Below, piece after piece: positions 16,670 through 24,702 of a stretch of 44,375 bases of DNA. Within the stretch, counting starts at the first letter, position 1; each line of letters opens with the position of its first letter. The DNA is from Kitasatospora sp. Root107. GTDB taxonomy: Bacteria; Actinomycetota; Actinomycetes; Streptomycetales; Streptomycetaceae. The translations under genes and the position numbers were made by a program. Location of the stretch: positions 1 through 44,375 of the forward strand of contig NZ_LMCT01000028.1 of the NCBI RefSeq assembly GCF_001424875.1, read 5' to 3'. Below the pieces are notes generated by a model. That model had not been told where the DNA came from, made no database searches, and saw nothing but the letters and a program-made list of their open reading frames with translations.

Positions 16670-17776
16670 TCAGCCGGCGGTCAGGGCGGTCCACTTCTGG
16701 TTGGACGTGCCATGGCAGTCCCACAGGTGGAGCTGCGTGCCGTCGGTCGTGGAGAAGCCCGGGATGTCGAGGCAGCGGCCGGAGACGGGGTTGCGATAGC
16801 CGCCGTTGTAGGGCTGCCAGATCTGGTTGGAGCCGCCGTGGCAGGCCCAGATCTGGATCTTGGTGCCGTTGGCCGTGCCGAAGCCAGCGGCTTCGAGGCA
16901 CTTGCCCATGGAGCGCAGGGTGCCGTCGGTGTAGGCGGACCAGTACTGGTTGATGCTGTCGCCGCAGCTCCAGATCTGGACGGCGGTCCCGTCGGCGGTG
17001 CCGAAGCCGCTGACGTCCAGGCACTTGCCGCCCAGGTCGGACTGCACGCGTGCGGGGGCGGGGGCGGGGTTCCTCAGCCACCCGGCGCTGTCCGCGGACT
17101 GGATGCCGCGGCGGAAGGCGTCGGCCATCTTCTGGTAGCCCGCGTCGTTGGGATGCAGGGCGTCGGCCAGGTCGGCCGTGGTGAGGCTGCTCATGTCCAC
17201 GTACGCGACGTGCTTGCCCGCAGCCTGCGCTTCGCTCACGATCTGGGGGATGGCCTGGTTGTACGCGGCACGGTACTGCTCCTCCGAGCCGCTGGTGGAC
17301 ACGACCAGGGAGGCCACGAGGACGGTCGCGTCGGGGACGTCGGCGGTGATCTGGTTGACCAGCGACTTCAGCCGCGCGGGGGCGGTGGAGGGCTGGTAGC
17401 TCCCGTTGAGGTCGTTGGTACCGGCCATCAGTGTCACGACGTTGGGCCGGTAGCGGGTCAGCTGAGCGTCGGCGAGTGCGGCGATCTGGTCGATGCGGTA
17501 TCCGGAGTGGCCTTCGTTGTCGGGGTCGGACATCGAACCGCCCCGCCCCGAGCCGACGAAGTCCAGCGGATGGCCGTCGGCCGCGAGCTTGTCCCACAAC
17601 GGGGCTCGGTAGCCGTTGCCCGTACTGCTTCCCACGCCCCAGGTGATGGAGTCGCCCAACGGCATGACTCGCAAGGGCGTGTTGGAGGCGGCGGAGGCAG
17701 GGGTCGCACCTGTCGCCGTCACCCCGAGCGTGGCGGCGACAAGCGCGATCAGGGGCAGAATCCAGGACTTTCTCAT
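16670..17776 (-). CDS. Secreted SGNH/GDSL esterase with C-terminal CBM13 (CE3-like acetylxylan esterase)
   Basis: The 368-residue protein has a Sec signal (WILPLIALVAATLGV, cleavage near ASAAS) and an SGNH hydrolase domain: block I VMPLGDSITWG with Ser43, Gly in SGRGG, block III LMAGTNDLNG and block V ADALHPNDAGYQ with the catalytic Asp/His pair. From about residue 245 a CBM13 trefoil follows, with three repeats (GGKCLDVSGFGT, MGKCLEAAGFGT, SGRCLDIPGFST). Close family members deacetylate xylan (CE3); substrate is inferred. GAGGA precedes the ATG. A perfect LacI-type palindrome sits at 17920-17933 in its promoter region. Confidence 0.88.
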   Translation of the reverse strand: MRKSWILPLIALVAATLGVTATGATPASAASNTPLRVMPLGDSITWGVGSSTGNGYRAPLWDKLAADGHPLDFVGSGRGGSMSDPDNEGHSGYRIDQIAALADAQLTRYRPNVVTLMAGTNDLNGSYQPSTAPARLKSLVNQITADVPDATVLVASLVVSTSGSEEQYRAAYNQAIPQIVSEAQAAGKHVAYVDMSSLTTADLADALHPNDAGYQKMADAFRRGIQSADSAGWLRNPAPAPARVQSDLGGKCLDVSGFGTADGTAVQIWSCGDSINQYWSAYTDGTLRSMGKCLEAAGFGTANGTKIQIWACHGGSNQIWQPYNGGYRNPVSGRCLDIPGFSTTDGTQLHLWDCHGTSNQKWTALTAG

Positions 17777-17919
17777 GAAGGTGTCCTCTTCTGTGGGTGG
17801 GCGCTGAATCAACGGGGCTGACCACCGCTCGTGTCGGCAACTCGGCCGTCATGCCGTCCCGTTGGCATCGGCGGCCGTCTGACGCACTGACAGAACGGCG
17901 TGCTGGGGGACTCCTGCCC

Positions 17920-17946
17920 TGTTAGCGCTAACAGTATCGAGTCCAA
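17920..17946 (-). promoter_or_regulatory. Promoter and class-3 LacI-type operator of the SGNH esterase
   Basis: TGTTAGCGCTAACA (17920-17933) is a perfect palindrome, 16 bp with flanks. On the minus strand it lies exactly 7 nt after TTGGAC (17946-17941), so the operator's end TAACA forms a plausible -10 at 16-17 bp spacing. The same geometry occurs before the GH127 gene. The remainder of the 228-bp gap (17777-18004) shows no gene. Confidence 0.75.
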
Positions 17947-18004
17947 GGGCACCCTTCGGGCGAACGTCCGGTTCGGGCCAGCGGTCCGGGCGGCGCTGAC
18001 GTTC

Positions 18005-20374
18005 TCACAACTCCCGGACGGTGATGGTCGGATGGAGGCGACGGGTGTGGTCGAGCGGGCGGGCCGGGCCGGTGAGGCGCAGCGGTACGGTGAAGCGGGC
18101 GTCGGTGCTGGAGGCGGAGATCCGCAGTTCCAGCGCGCCCGGTTCGACGATCCGGTGGCCCTCGCGGCCGGTGAAGGAGGCCAGGTCGGCGGGGAGCACC
18201 AGCTCCACGCGGCACCCGGCGCCCGCCGCCAGCTCGATCCGCCGGTAGCCGGCCAGCCGCTGCACCGGCTGCACCACGCTCGCCACCGGGTCGTGCAGGT
18301 AGAGCTGCACGACCTCGCCGCCCGCCCGGCCACCGGCGTTCCGCAGTTCGAAGGCGAGCCGGAACTCGCCGTCGGTACCGGTCTCGGTGGTCTCCACCGT
18401 CAGGGCGGACCAGCTGAACTCGCTGTAGCCGAGCCCGTGTCCGAAGCCGTAGGCGGGCGTCGGGTCGGTGCTGGAGACTCCGCTCGCCTGGGCGAGCCGG
18501 GCGGCGAGGTACGTCGACGGCTGGGCGCCCGGGTGCGCGGGGATGCTGACCGGCAGGCGTCCGGACGGGTTGACCCGTCCGCTGAGCACACCGGCCAGGG
18601 CCTGGGTGCCGGCCTCGCCGGGGAAGAAGCACTGCACGATGGCCCCGGCTTCGGTCACCGCACGTCCCAGCGCGTACGGCCGCCCGGCCAGGAGCGTGAC
18701 CACGAGCGGTGTGCCGCAGTCGAGCAGAGCGTCGAGCAACTCGCGCTGCCTGCCCGGCAGTTCGAGTGACTCGGCGTCGCAGCCCTCGCCGCTGGTGCCC
18801 CGGCCGAACAGCCCGGCCCGGTCGCCGAGGGCCAGCACCACCACGTCGGCCTGCCGTGCGACCCGGACGGCCTCGGCGATGCCGCTCGCGTCCTCGCTGT
18901 CCACGCTCACCCCGGCGACCGTCCGGATCTCGCTGCCGGTGAACTCGGCGGCCAACGCCTCACGCAGGGTGGGGAGTTCGATGCCGATCGGCACCTTCGG
19001 GTGCTGGCTGCCGACGTGCACGGGGAAGGCGTAGCAGCCGAGCACGGCGGTGGGATCGTCGGCGTTGGGGCCGATCAGCGCGATCCGGGCGGGGCGGCGC
19101 AGCGGCAGCAGGCCGTCGTTGCGCAGCAACACCACGGCCTGCTCGGCGAGTTCGGCGGCGAGTGCACGGTTCGCGGGCCGGTCGAGGTCGACCAGGCCGC
19201 GCAGGGCCTCCGGTTCGCTCAGGTCGGTGTCGGCCAGGACGTCGGGCGTCGGGTCCCATTCCGGGTCCAGCAGCCCGAGTTGGGCCTTCTGGACCAGCAC
19301 CCGGTGCAGCGCCCGGTCGATCAGCCGCTCCGGGACGGCCCCGGCGGCGACGGCGTCGAGCAGGGGCTGTCCGAAGGTCCTCACGGTCGGCAGTTCGACG
19401 TCCACACCGCTGCCGAGGGCCAGTGCGGCGGCGTCGGACCAGTCCTCGGCGACGCCGTGCAGGGCCTTGAGGAAGGCGATGCCGAAGTAGTCGGCGACGA
19501 CGGTGCCGGTGAAGCCCCAGGTGTCCCGGAGCAGACCGGTGAGCAGGGCCTCGTCGGCGGCGGAGGGCAGGCCGTCGGTGTCGGTGTAGGCGTGCATGAC
19601 CGAGCGGGGGCGGCCCTCGCGGACGGCCATCTCGAACGGTGGCAGGATGACGTCCGCGCGTTCGCGCGGGCCCATCGAGACGGGGGCGAGGTTGCGTCCG
19701 GCGCGGGAGGCGGAGTAGCCGGCGAAGTGCTTGAGGGTGGCGACGATCCCGGCGGACTCCAGGCCCTGGACGTAGGCGGTGGCGACGGTGCCCACCAGGT
19801 ACGGGTCCTCGCCGATGGTCTCCTCGACCCGTCCCCACCGAGCGTCGCGCACCACGTCGAGGACCGGCGCGAGGCCCTGGTGCACGCCGACGGCCCGCAG
19901 GTCGCGGCCGATCGTGGCGGCCATCTGCCGCACCAGCGAGGGGTTGAAGGTGGCGCCCCAGGACAGTGGCACCGGGTAGGCGGTGGCGCCCCAGGCGGCG
20001 AAGCCGGCCAGGCACTCCTCGTGGGCCAGAGCGGGGATGCCGAAGCGGTTGGCGGCGGCGATCCGGCGCTGGGTGCGCAGCAGCGAGAGCGCACCGATCG
20101 CCGGATCGACCGGCGCGGTGCCGAACGGTCTGGTCAACTGGCCGAGCCCGTGCGGGAGCAGGGCGTCGAGGTCGGGCGGGTCCTCCATCTCGTGCTGGTA
20201 CGGGGCGACTTCGCCGCCCTCGTCGGAGGCGCCGACCCAGACGCCGACGAGTTGGGCGGTCTTCTCCCGCAGGGTCATCGCCGCGATCAGGGCGTCGGCC
20301 CGGGCCTCCGGGGTGAGCGTGGTGTCCCGCCAGGCGGGGACTCCCTCGGGGGCGGGGTCGTGGATGGTGCTCAT
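18005..20374 (-). CDS. bxlA: GH3 beta-xylosidase/beta-glucosidase (BxlA type)
   Basis: The 789-residue protein lacks a signal peptide and should act in the cytoplasm on imported xylobiose or related disaccharides. The GH3 TIM barrel contains GLAPVLDVVRDARWGRVEETIGEDP and TLKHFAGYSASRAGRN, with nucleophile Asp295 in TVVADYFG. The second alpha/beta domain starts around LLRNDGLLPL, and a C-terminal fibronectin-III-like domain holds GGEVVQLYLHDP. The ATG overlaps the stop of the second permease gene (ATGA) and has GGAGGAA before it, so it is translationally coupled as the last gene of a bxlEFGA-type operon. Xylosidase is favoured by operon context and the adjacent xylanase; GH3 members often accept glucosides or arabinosides. 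Confidence 0.9.
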   Translation of the reverse strand: MSTIHDPAPEGVPAWRDTTLTPEARADALIAAMTLREKTAQLVGVWVGASDEGGEVAPYQHEMEDPPDLDALLPHGLGQLTRPFGTAPVDPAIGALSLLRTQRRIAAANRFGIPALAHEECLAGFAAWGATAYPVPLSWGATFNPSLVRQMAATIGRDLRAVGVHQGLAPVLDVVRDARWGRVEETIGEDPYLVGTVATAYVQGLESAGIVATLKHFAGYSASRAGRNLAPVSMGPRERADVILPPFEMAVREGRPRSVMHAYTDTDGLPSAADEALLTGLLRDTWGFTGTVVADYFGIAFLKALHGVAEDWSDAAALALGSGVDVELPTVRTFGQPLLDAVAAGAVPERLIDRALHRVLVQKAQLGLLDPEWDPTPDVLADTDLSEPEALRGLVDLDRPANRALAAELAEQAVVLLRNDGLLPLRRPARIALIGPNADDPTAVLGCYAFPVHVGSQHPKVPIGIELPTLREALAAEFTGSEIRTVAGVSVDSEDASGIAEAVRVARQADVVVLALGDRAGLFGRGTSGEGCDAESLELPGRQRELLDALLDCGTPLVVTLLAGRPYALGRAVTEAGAIVQCFFPGEAGTQALAGVLSGRVNPSGRLPVSIPAHPGAQPSTYLAARLAQASGVSSTDPTPAYGFGHGLGYSEFSWSALTVETTETGTDGEFRLAFELRNAGGRAGGEVVQLYLHDPVASVVQPVQRLAGYRRIELAAGAGCRVELVLPADLASFTGREGHRIVEPGALELRISASSTDARFTVPLRLTGPARPLDHTRRLHPTITVREL

Positions 20375-21192
20375 TTCCCTCCAACGCCCGTCAGGCCCTG
20401 GACCAGGGCGCGGCGGGCGAACAGGTAGACGACGAAGACGGGGAGTGTGGACAGCACCACGGCGCTGAGCAGGCCGGGCACGTCGACGCCGTGCTCGGTC
20501 TGGAACTCGTACAGACCGAGGGTGACGACCTTGGTGGAGTCGGACTGGGTGAGGATCAGCGGGAACAGGAAGCCGTTCCACGCCTGGAGGGCGGCGAAGA
20601 CCACGATCGAGGACAGGCCGCCCTTGGACAGTGGCAGCACCAGCTGCCGGAAGACCCGGGCCGGGGAGGCGCCGTCCATCGCCATCGCCTCGTACAGCTC
20701 GGGGCTGATGTCGCGCATCGCGCCGGTCAGCACCAGGGTGCAGACCGGGAGACAGAAGGCGGCGGTCGGCAGGATGACACCGATCAGGTGGTCGTACAGC
20801 CCGGCCTTGCTGATCAGGTAGAACATCGGGACGATCACCGCCTGGGCGGGGATCGCCAGGCCCAGCAGGAACAGCCGGAACACCCAGCCGGTCGCCCGGC
20901 CGCGGGCCCGCACGATCGCGTACGCGAGTGGCGGGACGACCAGCAGCACGATGGCGACCACGGCGGCGGTGACGGCCAGGGTGTTGAGGAAGTCCTGGCC
21001 GAAGCCGTTGGAGAGGTCGGTGAGGTAGTTCTGCACGGTCCACTCGGCGGGCAGGCTGAGCGGGCCCTCGGTGGAGTAGTCGGCGCGGGTGCGGACGGTG
21101 GCCAGCAGCAGCACGTACAGCGGCAGGCCGACCAGTCCCAGCCAGACCAGTGAACCCAACCCCGCCACGTAGTTGGGGCGTTGACGTGTCAT
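20371..21192 (-). CDS. bxlG: ABC sugar permease, BxlG type
   Basis: The 273-residue MalG-like permease has its first membrane helix at LGSLVWLGLVGLPLYVLLLA, then several hydrophobic segments, and the EAA loop YEAMAMDGASPARVFRQLVL. Its ATG overlaps the preceding permease stop by one base (TGATG), and its stop overlaps the GH3 start by four. This tight coupling marks one transcript. It should form the channel with the BxlF-like protein for xylobiose/xylo-oligosaccharides. Confidence 0.9.
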   Translation of the reverse strand: MTRQRPNYVAGLGSLVWLGLVGLPLYVLLLATVRTRADYSTEGPLSLPAEWTVQNYLTDLSNGFGQDFLNTLAVTAAVVAIVLLVVPPLAYAIVRARGRATGWVFRLFLLGLAIPAQAVIVPMFYLISKAGLYDHLIGVILPTAAFCLPVCTLVLTGAMRDISPELYEAMAMDGASPARVFRQLVLPLSKGGLSSIVVFAALQAWNGFLFPLILTQSDSTKVVTLGLYEFQTEHGVDVPGLLSAVVLSTLPVFVVYLFARRALVQGLTGVGGK

Positions 21193-22088
21193 CAGAGGCC
21201 CTCCGTCGTGCCGCGCATCCGGTCGTAGCCGGAGAGCCTGACCACGGCCAGCGAGATCAGGGTGGCGATGACCACCAGGACCAGGGCGATGGCCGATCCG
21301 GCGCCGAAGTCGAAGCTCTTGAAGGCTTTCTGGTACATGTGGAAGGCACTGACGGTGGTGTCGGTGCCGGGGCCGCCCTGGGTGAGGATCAGCACCGTGT
21401 CGAAGGTGGTGAGGCCGCCGGCCACCATCAGCACCGTCGAGGTGATGACGGTGTTGCGCAGCTGCGGCAGGGTGATGTGGAAGAACTGCCGGACGGTGCC
21501 TGCTCCGTCGATCGCCGCGGCCTGGTAGAGCACCTGGGGGATGGCGCGGGCGCCGCCCTGGTAGATCAGGGCGTGCAGCGGGGTGAACTGCCACACGCCG
21601 ACGAAGGTCAGGACGGCGATCGCGCCGCTCTGGCTGCCGAGCAGGTTGCCGTCGCCGAACAGCCAGGTCAGCTGGGAGGGCACGCCGAAGTTGGGGTCCA
21701 GGACGGCCCGCCAGACCAGGGACACGGCGGTCGCCGACAGCAGCAGCGGTACGAAGTAGATCGCCGAGAGCACGGCCCGGTTGCGCTGGTGCCCGGCGGC
21801 CCAGACGCCGAGCAGGATGCTCACCGGCGTCTGGGTGGCCACACCGAGGACGGTGAGCAGCAGGGTGATCCAGACCGACTGGATCATCACCGGGTCGTGG
21901 ACCAGCGCGGTCCAGTTGTCCAGGCCGTTGAAGCGCGGCTCGGAGATGCCGTCCCAGTGGGTGAAGGAGAGCACGGCGACCAGCAGCAGCGGCACGATCG
22001 CGAACAGCAGGAAGAACAGCGCGGCGGGCGCCGCCCAGACGAAGCCCGGGCGGATCACCCCCGCGCCGGACTTCGGGACGGACGTCAT
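21192..22088 (-). CDS. bxlF: ABC sugar permease, BxlF type
   Basis: The 298-residue MalF-like permease has a first helix at GFVWAAPAALFFLLFAIVPL and an EAA loop in the variant form YQAAAIDGAGTVRQFFHITL (Gln in place of Glu, still within family variation). The ATG overlaps the lipoprotein gene stop (ATGA). TWLFGDGN and GGPGTDTTVSAFHMY are typical extracytoplasmic stretches of this family. Confidence 0.9.
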   Translation of the reverse strand: MTSVPKSGAGVIRPGFVWAAPAALFFLLFAIVPLLLVAVLSFTHWDGISEPRFNGLDNWTALVHDPVMIQSVWITLLLTVLGVATQTPVSILLGVWAAGHQRNRAVLSAIYFVPLLLSATAVSLVWRAVLDPNFGVPSQLTWLFGDGNLLGSQSGAIAVLTFVGVWQFTPLHALIYQGGARAIPQVLYQAAAIDGAGTVRQFFHITLPQLRNTVITSTVLMVAGGLTTFDTVLILTQGGPGTDTTVSAFHMYQKAFKSFDFGAGSAIALVLVVIATLISLAVVRLSGYDRMRGTTEGL

Positions 22089-23377
22089 GAGCCGGGCAAG
22101 GCCTGCATGGCCTTGATGAAGCCGTCGGCGTCCAGCTTGCCGTCGAAGAACTGCTGAACGGCGGTCTGGAGCGGGGTGCTTGCGCTCGGCGGGTAGGCCT
22201 GGTCCCAGGAGAGCTGGAACGAGGGGGCGGCCTTGACCAGCTCGTACTGGTACTTGGAGTAGGCGGGGCTGGCCGAAGTGTCGAGGAAGTCACCGGTGTT
22301 GACGGTGGTCGGCAGGTTGCCGACGGCGAGCTGGGCCTTGACGAACTCCTCGGAGTACATCAGCTTCAGGAAGGCGGCGGCGGCCTCCGGGTGCTTGGTC
22401 TTCTTCACCACCGAGTAGAAGTTGTTGGTGTTGCCGACCACGTCGGCCGGGTCGCCCTTGCCGCCGTTCACGGTGGGGAAGCCGGTGTAGCCGAGGCCCG
22501 ACTTGGCGAACTCCGGGTTGCCGTCCTGCTGGGTGGAGTAGTACCAGGAGCCCATCAGCTCGAAGGCGGCCTTGCCCTTGGCCACCAGGGCGGGGGAGCC
22601 GCCGTCGGTGAACTTGACGGAGTCGAAGTTGCTGCCGAAGGCGCCGGTGTCGACCAGCTCCCGCAGGGTGGACAGCGCCCGGCGGCTGTCCTCGCCGGCC
22701 CATGCCGACTGGTCGCCGCCGACCGCCCGTTGGAACAGGCCGGGCCCGGCGATCCGGTCGTAGAGGTACTCGAACCACATCAGGGTGGGCCACCGGTCGG
22801 CGCCGCCGAGCGCGATCGGGGTGACGCCCTTGGCCTTCAGCGCCTTGGCGGCGGCGACCAGCTCGTCCCAGGTCTTCGGTGGCGTCAGACCGGCGTCGGC
22901 CAGCACCTTCTTGTTGTGGAACAGCAGCACCGGCTGGGTTCCGCGCATCGGCACGCCGTACGGCTTGCCGTCCACCACGGCCGAGTTGAAGACCGACGGC
23001 AGGAAGTTGCTCTTCAGACCCGGGTCCTGGGCGATGAAGTCGTCCAGCGGAAGCAGCAGGTCGGCCTTGACGAACGGCTGGATGGAGCCGCCGCCCCAGT
23101 TGAAGAAGACGTCCGGGGCCTGCGGGGTGTTGATGACGGTCTGCAGCTTCTGCTGGTAGTCCGCGCCGGGGACGGTGTCGAGCACCACCTTGACCTTGGA
23201 GGTCTTGTTGAAGGTCTCGACGATCTGCTTCTCGACCTTGTTGGTGGCGTCTCCGTAGACCATGACCCGGATCGTCCCCGAGCCCGCGTCGGAGGAGGAG
23301 CCGCCCGACCCGCAGGCCGCGGTCATGCCCAGGACGAGCACGGTTGCCGCGGCGATCGCGGTGAATCTCGATCCCAT
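22085..23377 (-). CDS. bxlE: Xylobiose-type sugar-binding lipoprotein (BxlE type)
   Basis: The 430-residue substrate-binding protein has lipobox MTAAC (Cys22) and a Gly/Ser tether (GSGGSSSDAGSG). The fold matches carbohydrate uptake-1 binding proteins: IRVMVYGDATNKVEKQIVET, then PDVFFNWGGGSIQPFV, and aromatic candidates for sugar stacking in WPTLMWFEYLYDR and MGSWYYSTQQDG. It opens the operon after a clear promoter (-35 TTGACG, -10 TAAGTT). The ribosome site before the ATG at 23377 is weak (GGCAGAA), unlike the rest of the operon. Ligand inferred from operon order and the downstream GH3. Confidence 0.87.
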   Translation of the reverse strand: MGSRFTAIAAATVLVLGMTAACGSGGSSSDAGSGTIRVMVYGDATNKVEKQIVETFNKTSKVKVVLDTVPGADYQQKLQTVINTPQAPDVFFNWGGGSIQPFVKADLLLPLDDFIAQDPGLKSNFLPSVFNSAVVDGKPYGVPMRGTQPVLLFHNKKVLADAGLTPPKTWDELVAAAKALKAKGVTPIALGGADRWPTLMWFEYLYDRIAGPGLFQRAVGGDQSAWAGEDSRRALSTLRELVDTGAFGSNFDSVKFTDGGSPALVAKGKAAFELMGSWYYSTQQDGNPEFAKSGLGYTGFPTVNGGKGDPADVVGNTNNFYSVVKKTKHPEAAAAFLKLMYSEEFVKAQLAVGNLPTTVNTGDFLDTSASPAYSKYQYELVKAAPSFQLSWDQAYPPSASTPLQTAVQQFFDGKLDADGFIKAMQALPGS

Positions 23378-23392
23378 GTTCTGCCAATCATG

Positions 23393-23455
23393 CGAATGTT
23401 GCGACGGGATTGCCGAATGTTGTGGGAACTTAGGGCCGCCGCCTCGGCCCGTCAA
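23393..23455 (-). promoter_or_regulatory. bxl operon promoter with tandem CAACATTCG repeats
   Basis: On the minus strand TTGACG (23455-23450), a 17-bp spacer and TAAGTT (23432-23427) form a good promoter. Just downstream the 9-mer CAACATTCG occurs twice, at 23422-23414 and 23401-23393, exactly 21 bp apart (two helical turns). The repeats overlap the expected start site and are the best operator candidate for the divergent LacI-type regulator. Confidence 0.65.
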
Positions 23456-23560
23456 GGGTTCCGGCGGGATCCGGTCCGACCGGTGGACCGGCTAGCATCC
23501 GTGCCGTACGGACAGCTGCAGCAGTGAAGTTCGCCCGACAGGGCAGGGCAGGAGGACCTC

Positions 23561-24553
23561 GTGACCAGAGCCGCGACGCTCGCCGAGATCGCGCAGGAGG
23601 CGGGGGTCTCGGCCCCGACTGTTTCGAAAGTCCTGAACGGACGGGCCGATGTCGCCCCGGCGACCAGGGAGCGGGTGGAGGAGCTGCTGCGCCGGCACGG
23701 CTACCGGCGGCGCGGCGGCGCCCGGACCAGCCCGCTGCTCGACCTGGTCTTCCACGAGCTGGAGAGCTCCTGGGCGACGGAGGTGATCCGCGGCGTCGAG
23801 AACGTGGCGCGCGAGGAGGGTCTGAGCATCGTGCTGTCGGAGTCCGCCGGGCGGCTGACGCCTGGTCAGTCGTGGGTGGACGGGGTGCTCGCCCGCCGGC
23901 CCACCGGCGTCCTGCTGGTGCTGTCCGGCCTGGACCGCTCCCAGCAGGAACAGCTGGCCGGCCGCGGTATCCCGTTCGTGGTGATGGACCCGGCCGGTGA
24001 CCCCGGCCAAGGGGTGCCCGCCGTCGGTACCACCAACTGGGACGGTGGCCTGGCCGCCACCCGGCACCTGGTCGACCTCGGCCACCGCCGGATCGGGCTG
24101 ATCGGCGGCCCGGGCCGGATGATGTGCAGCCGGGCGCGGGCCGACGGCTACCGGGCGGCCCTCGACATCGCGGGCATCGCGTACGACCCGGCACTCGTCC
24201 GGGAGGGCGACTTCCACCACGAGGCCGGCCACCGGATCGGGCTGGAACTGCTGAGCCTGCCCGACCGGCCGACCGCCGTGTTCGCCGGGAACGACCTCCA
24301 GGCCCTGGGGCTCTACGAGGCGGCCCGTGAGCTGGGGTTGCGCATCCCCGAGGACCTCAGCGTGGTCGGCTTCGACGACCTTCCGCTGGCCCGCTGGGTC
24401 GGCCCGCCGCTGACCACCGTCCGCCAACCGCTGACCGAGATGGCCGAGGTCGCAGCCCGTCTGGTGATCGACCTGGCCCGAGGCACCCGGCCCGGTGCCC
24501 TGCGGGTGGATCTGCAGCACCGCCCCACCGAGGAAGCCGTCCCTAACGGTTGA
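23561..24553 (+). CDS. bxlR: LacI-family regulator, BxlR-like
   Basis: The 330-residue protein has a LacI helix-turn-helix at TLAEIAQEAGVSAPTVSKVL followed by the hinge, and an effector domain with WVDGVLARRPTGVLLVLSG, RIGLIGGPGRMMCSRARADG, AVFAGNDLQALGLYEA and LSVVGFDDLPLARWVGPPLT. It starts at a GTG with GGAGGA upstream and is divergent from bxlE, the arrangement known for bxlR. It likely represses the bxl operon and possibly the xylanase downstream, with xylobiose as the expected inducer. Its stop codon overlaps the -35 of the xylanase promoter. Confidence 0.87.
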   Translation: MTRAATLAEIAQEAGVSAPTVSKVLNGRADVAPATRERVEELLRRHGYRRRGGARTSPLLDLVFHELESSWATEVIRGVENVAREEGLSIVLSESAGRLTPGQSWVDGVLARRPTGVLLVLSGLDRSQQEQLAGRGIPFVVMDPAGDPGQGVPAVGTTNWDGGLAATRHLVDLGHRRIGLIGGPGRMMCSRARADGYRAALDIAGIAYDPALVREGDFHHEAGHRIGLELLSLPDRPTAVFAGNDLQALGLYEAARELGLRIPEDLSVVGFDDLPLARWVGPPLTTVRQPLTEMAEVAARLVIDLARGTRPGALRVDLQHRPTEEAVPNG

Positions 24554-24613
24554 CGGAGCGCCGGTCCGGCCCTAGGGTCACCGCTGGAATCGGCGGAGAT
24601 ACCGAAAGTTTCG
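24550..24613 (+). promoter_or_regulatory. Xylanase promoter and CGAAA-N-TTTCG operator
   Basis: TTGACG (24550-24555), a 17-bp spacer and TAGGGT (24573-24578) form the promoter. CGAAAGTTTCG at 24603-24613 is a perfect 11-bp palindrome (CGAAA-G-TTTCG), placed roughly 20 bp into the transcript. This element type is described upstream of streptomycete xylanase genes. The -35 is built on the TGA stop of bxlR. Confidence 0.75.
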
Positions 24614-24702
24614 ATCGTTCGGGATCTCCATACCCTCGGCGTTCCACGCACCACCGCACGTCCATCTCTCTTTGCCACCCCCACAGAGAAGGGACCACGC
24701 CG

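Noticed and set aside
23617..23632. TTTCGAAA palindrome inside the bxlR helix-turn-helix coding region, resembling an operator core
   Set aside because: The bases encode the conserved T-V-S-K-V of the LacI motif and the spacing differs from CGAAA-N-TTTCG; probably chance.
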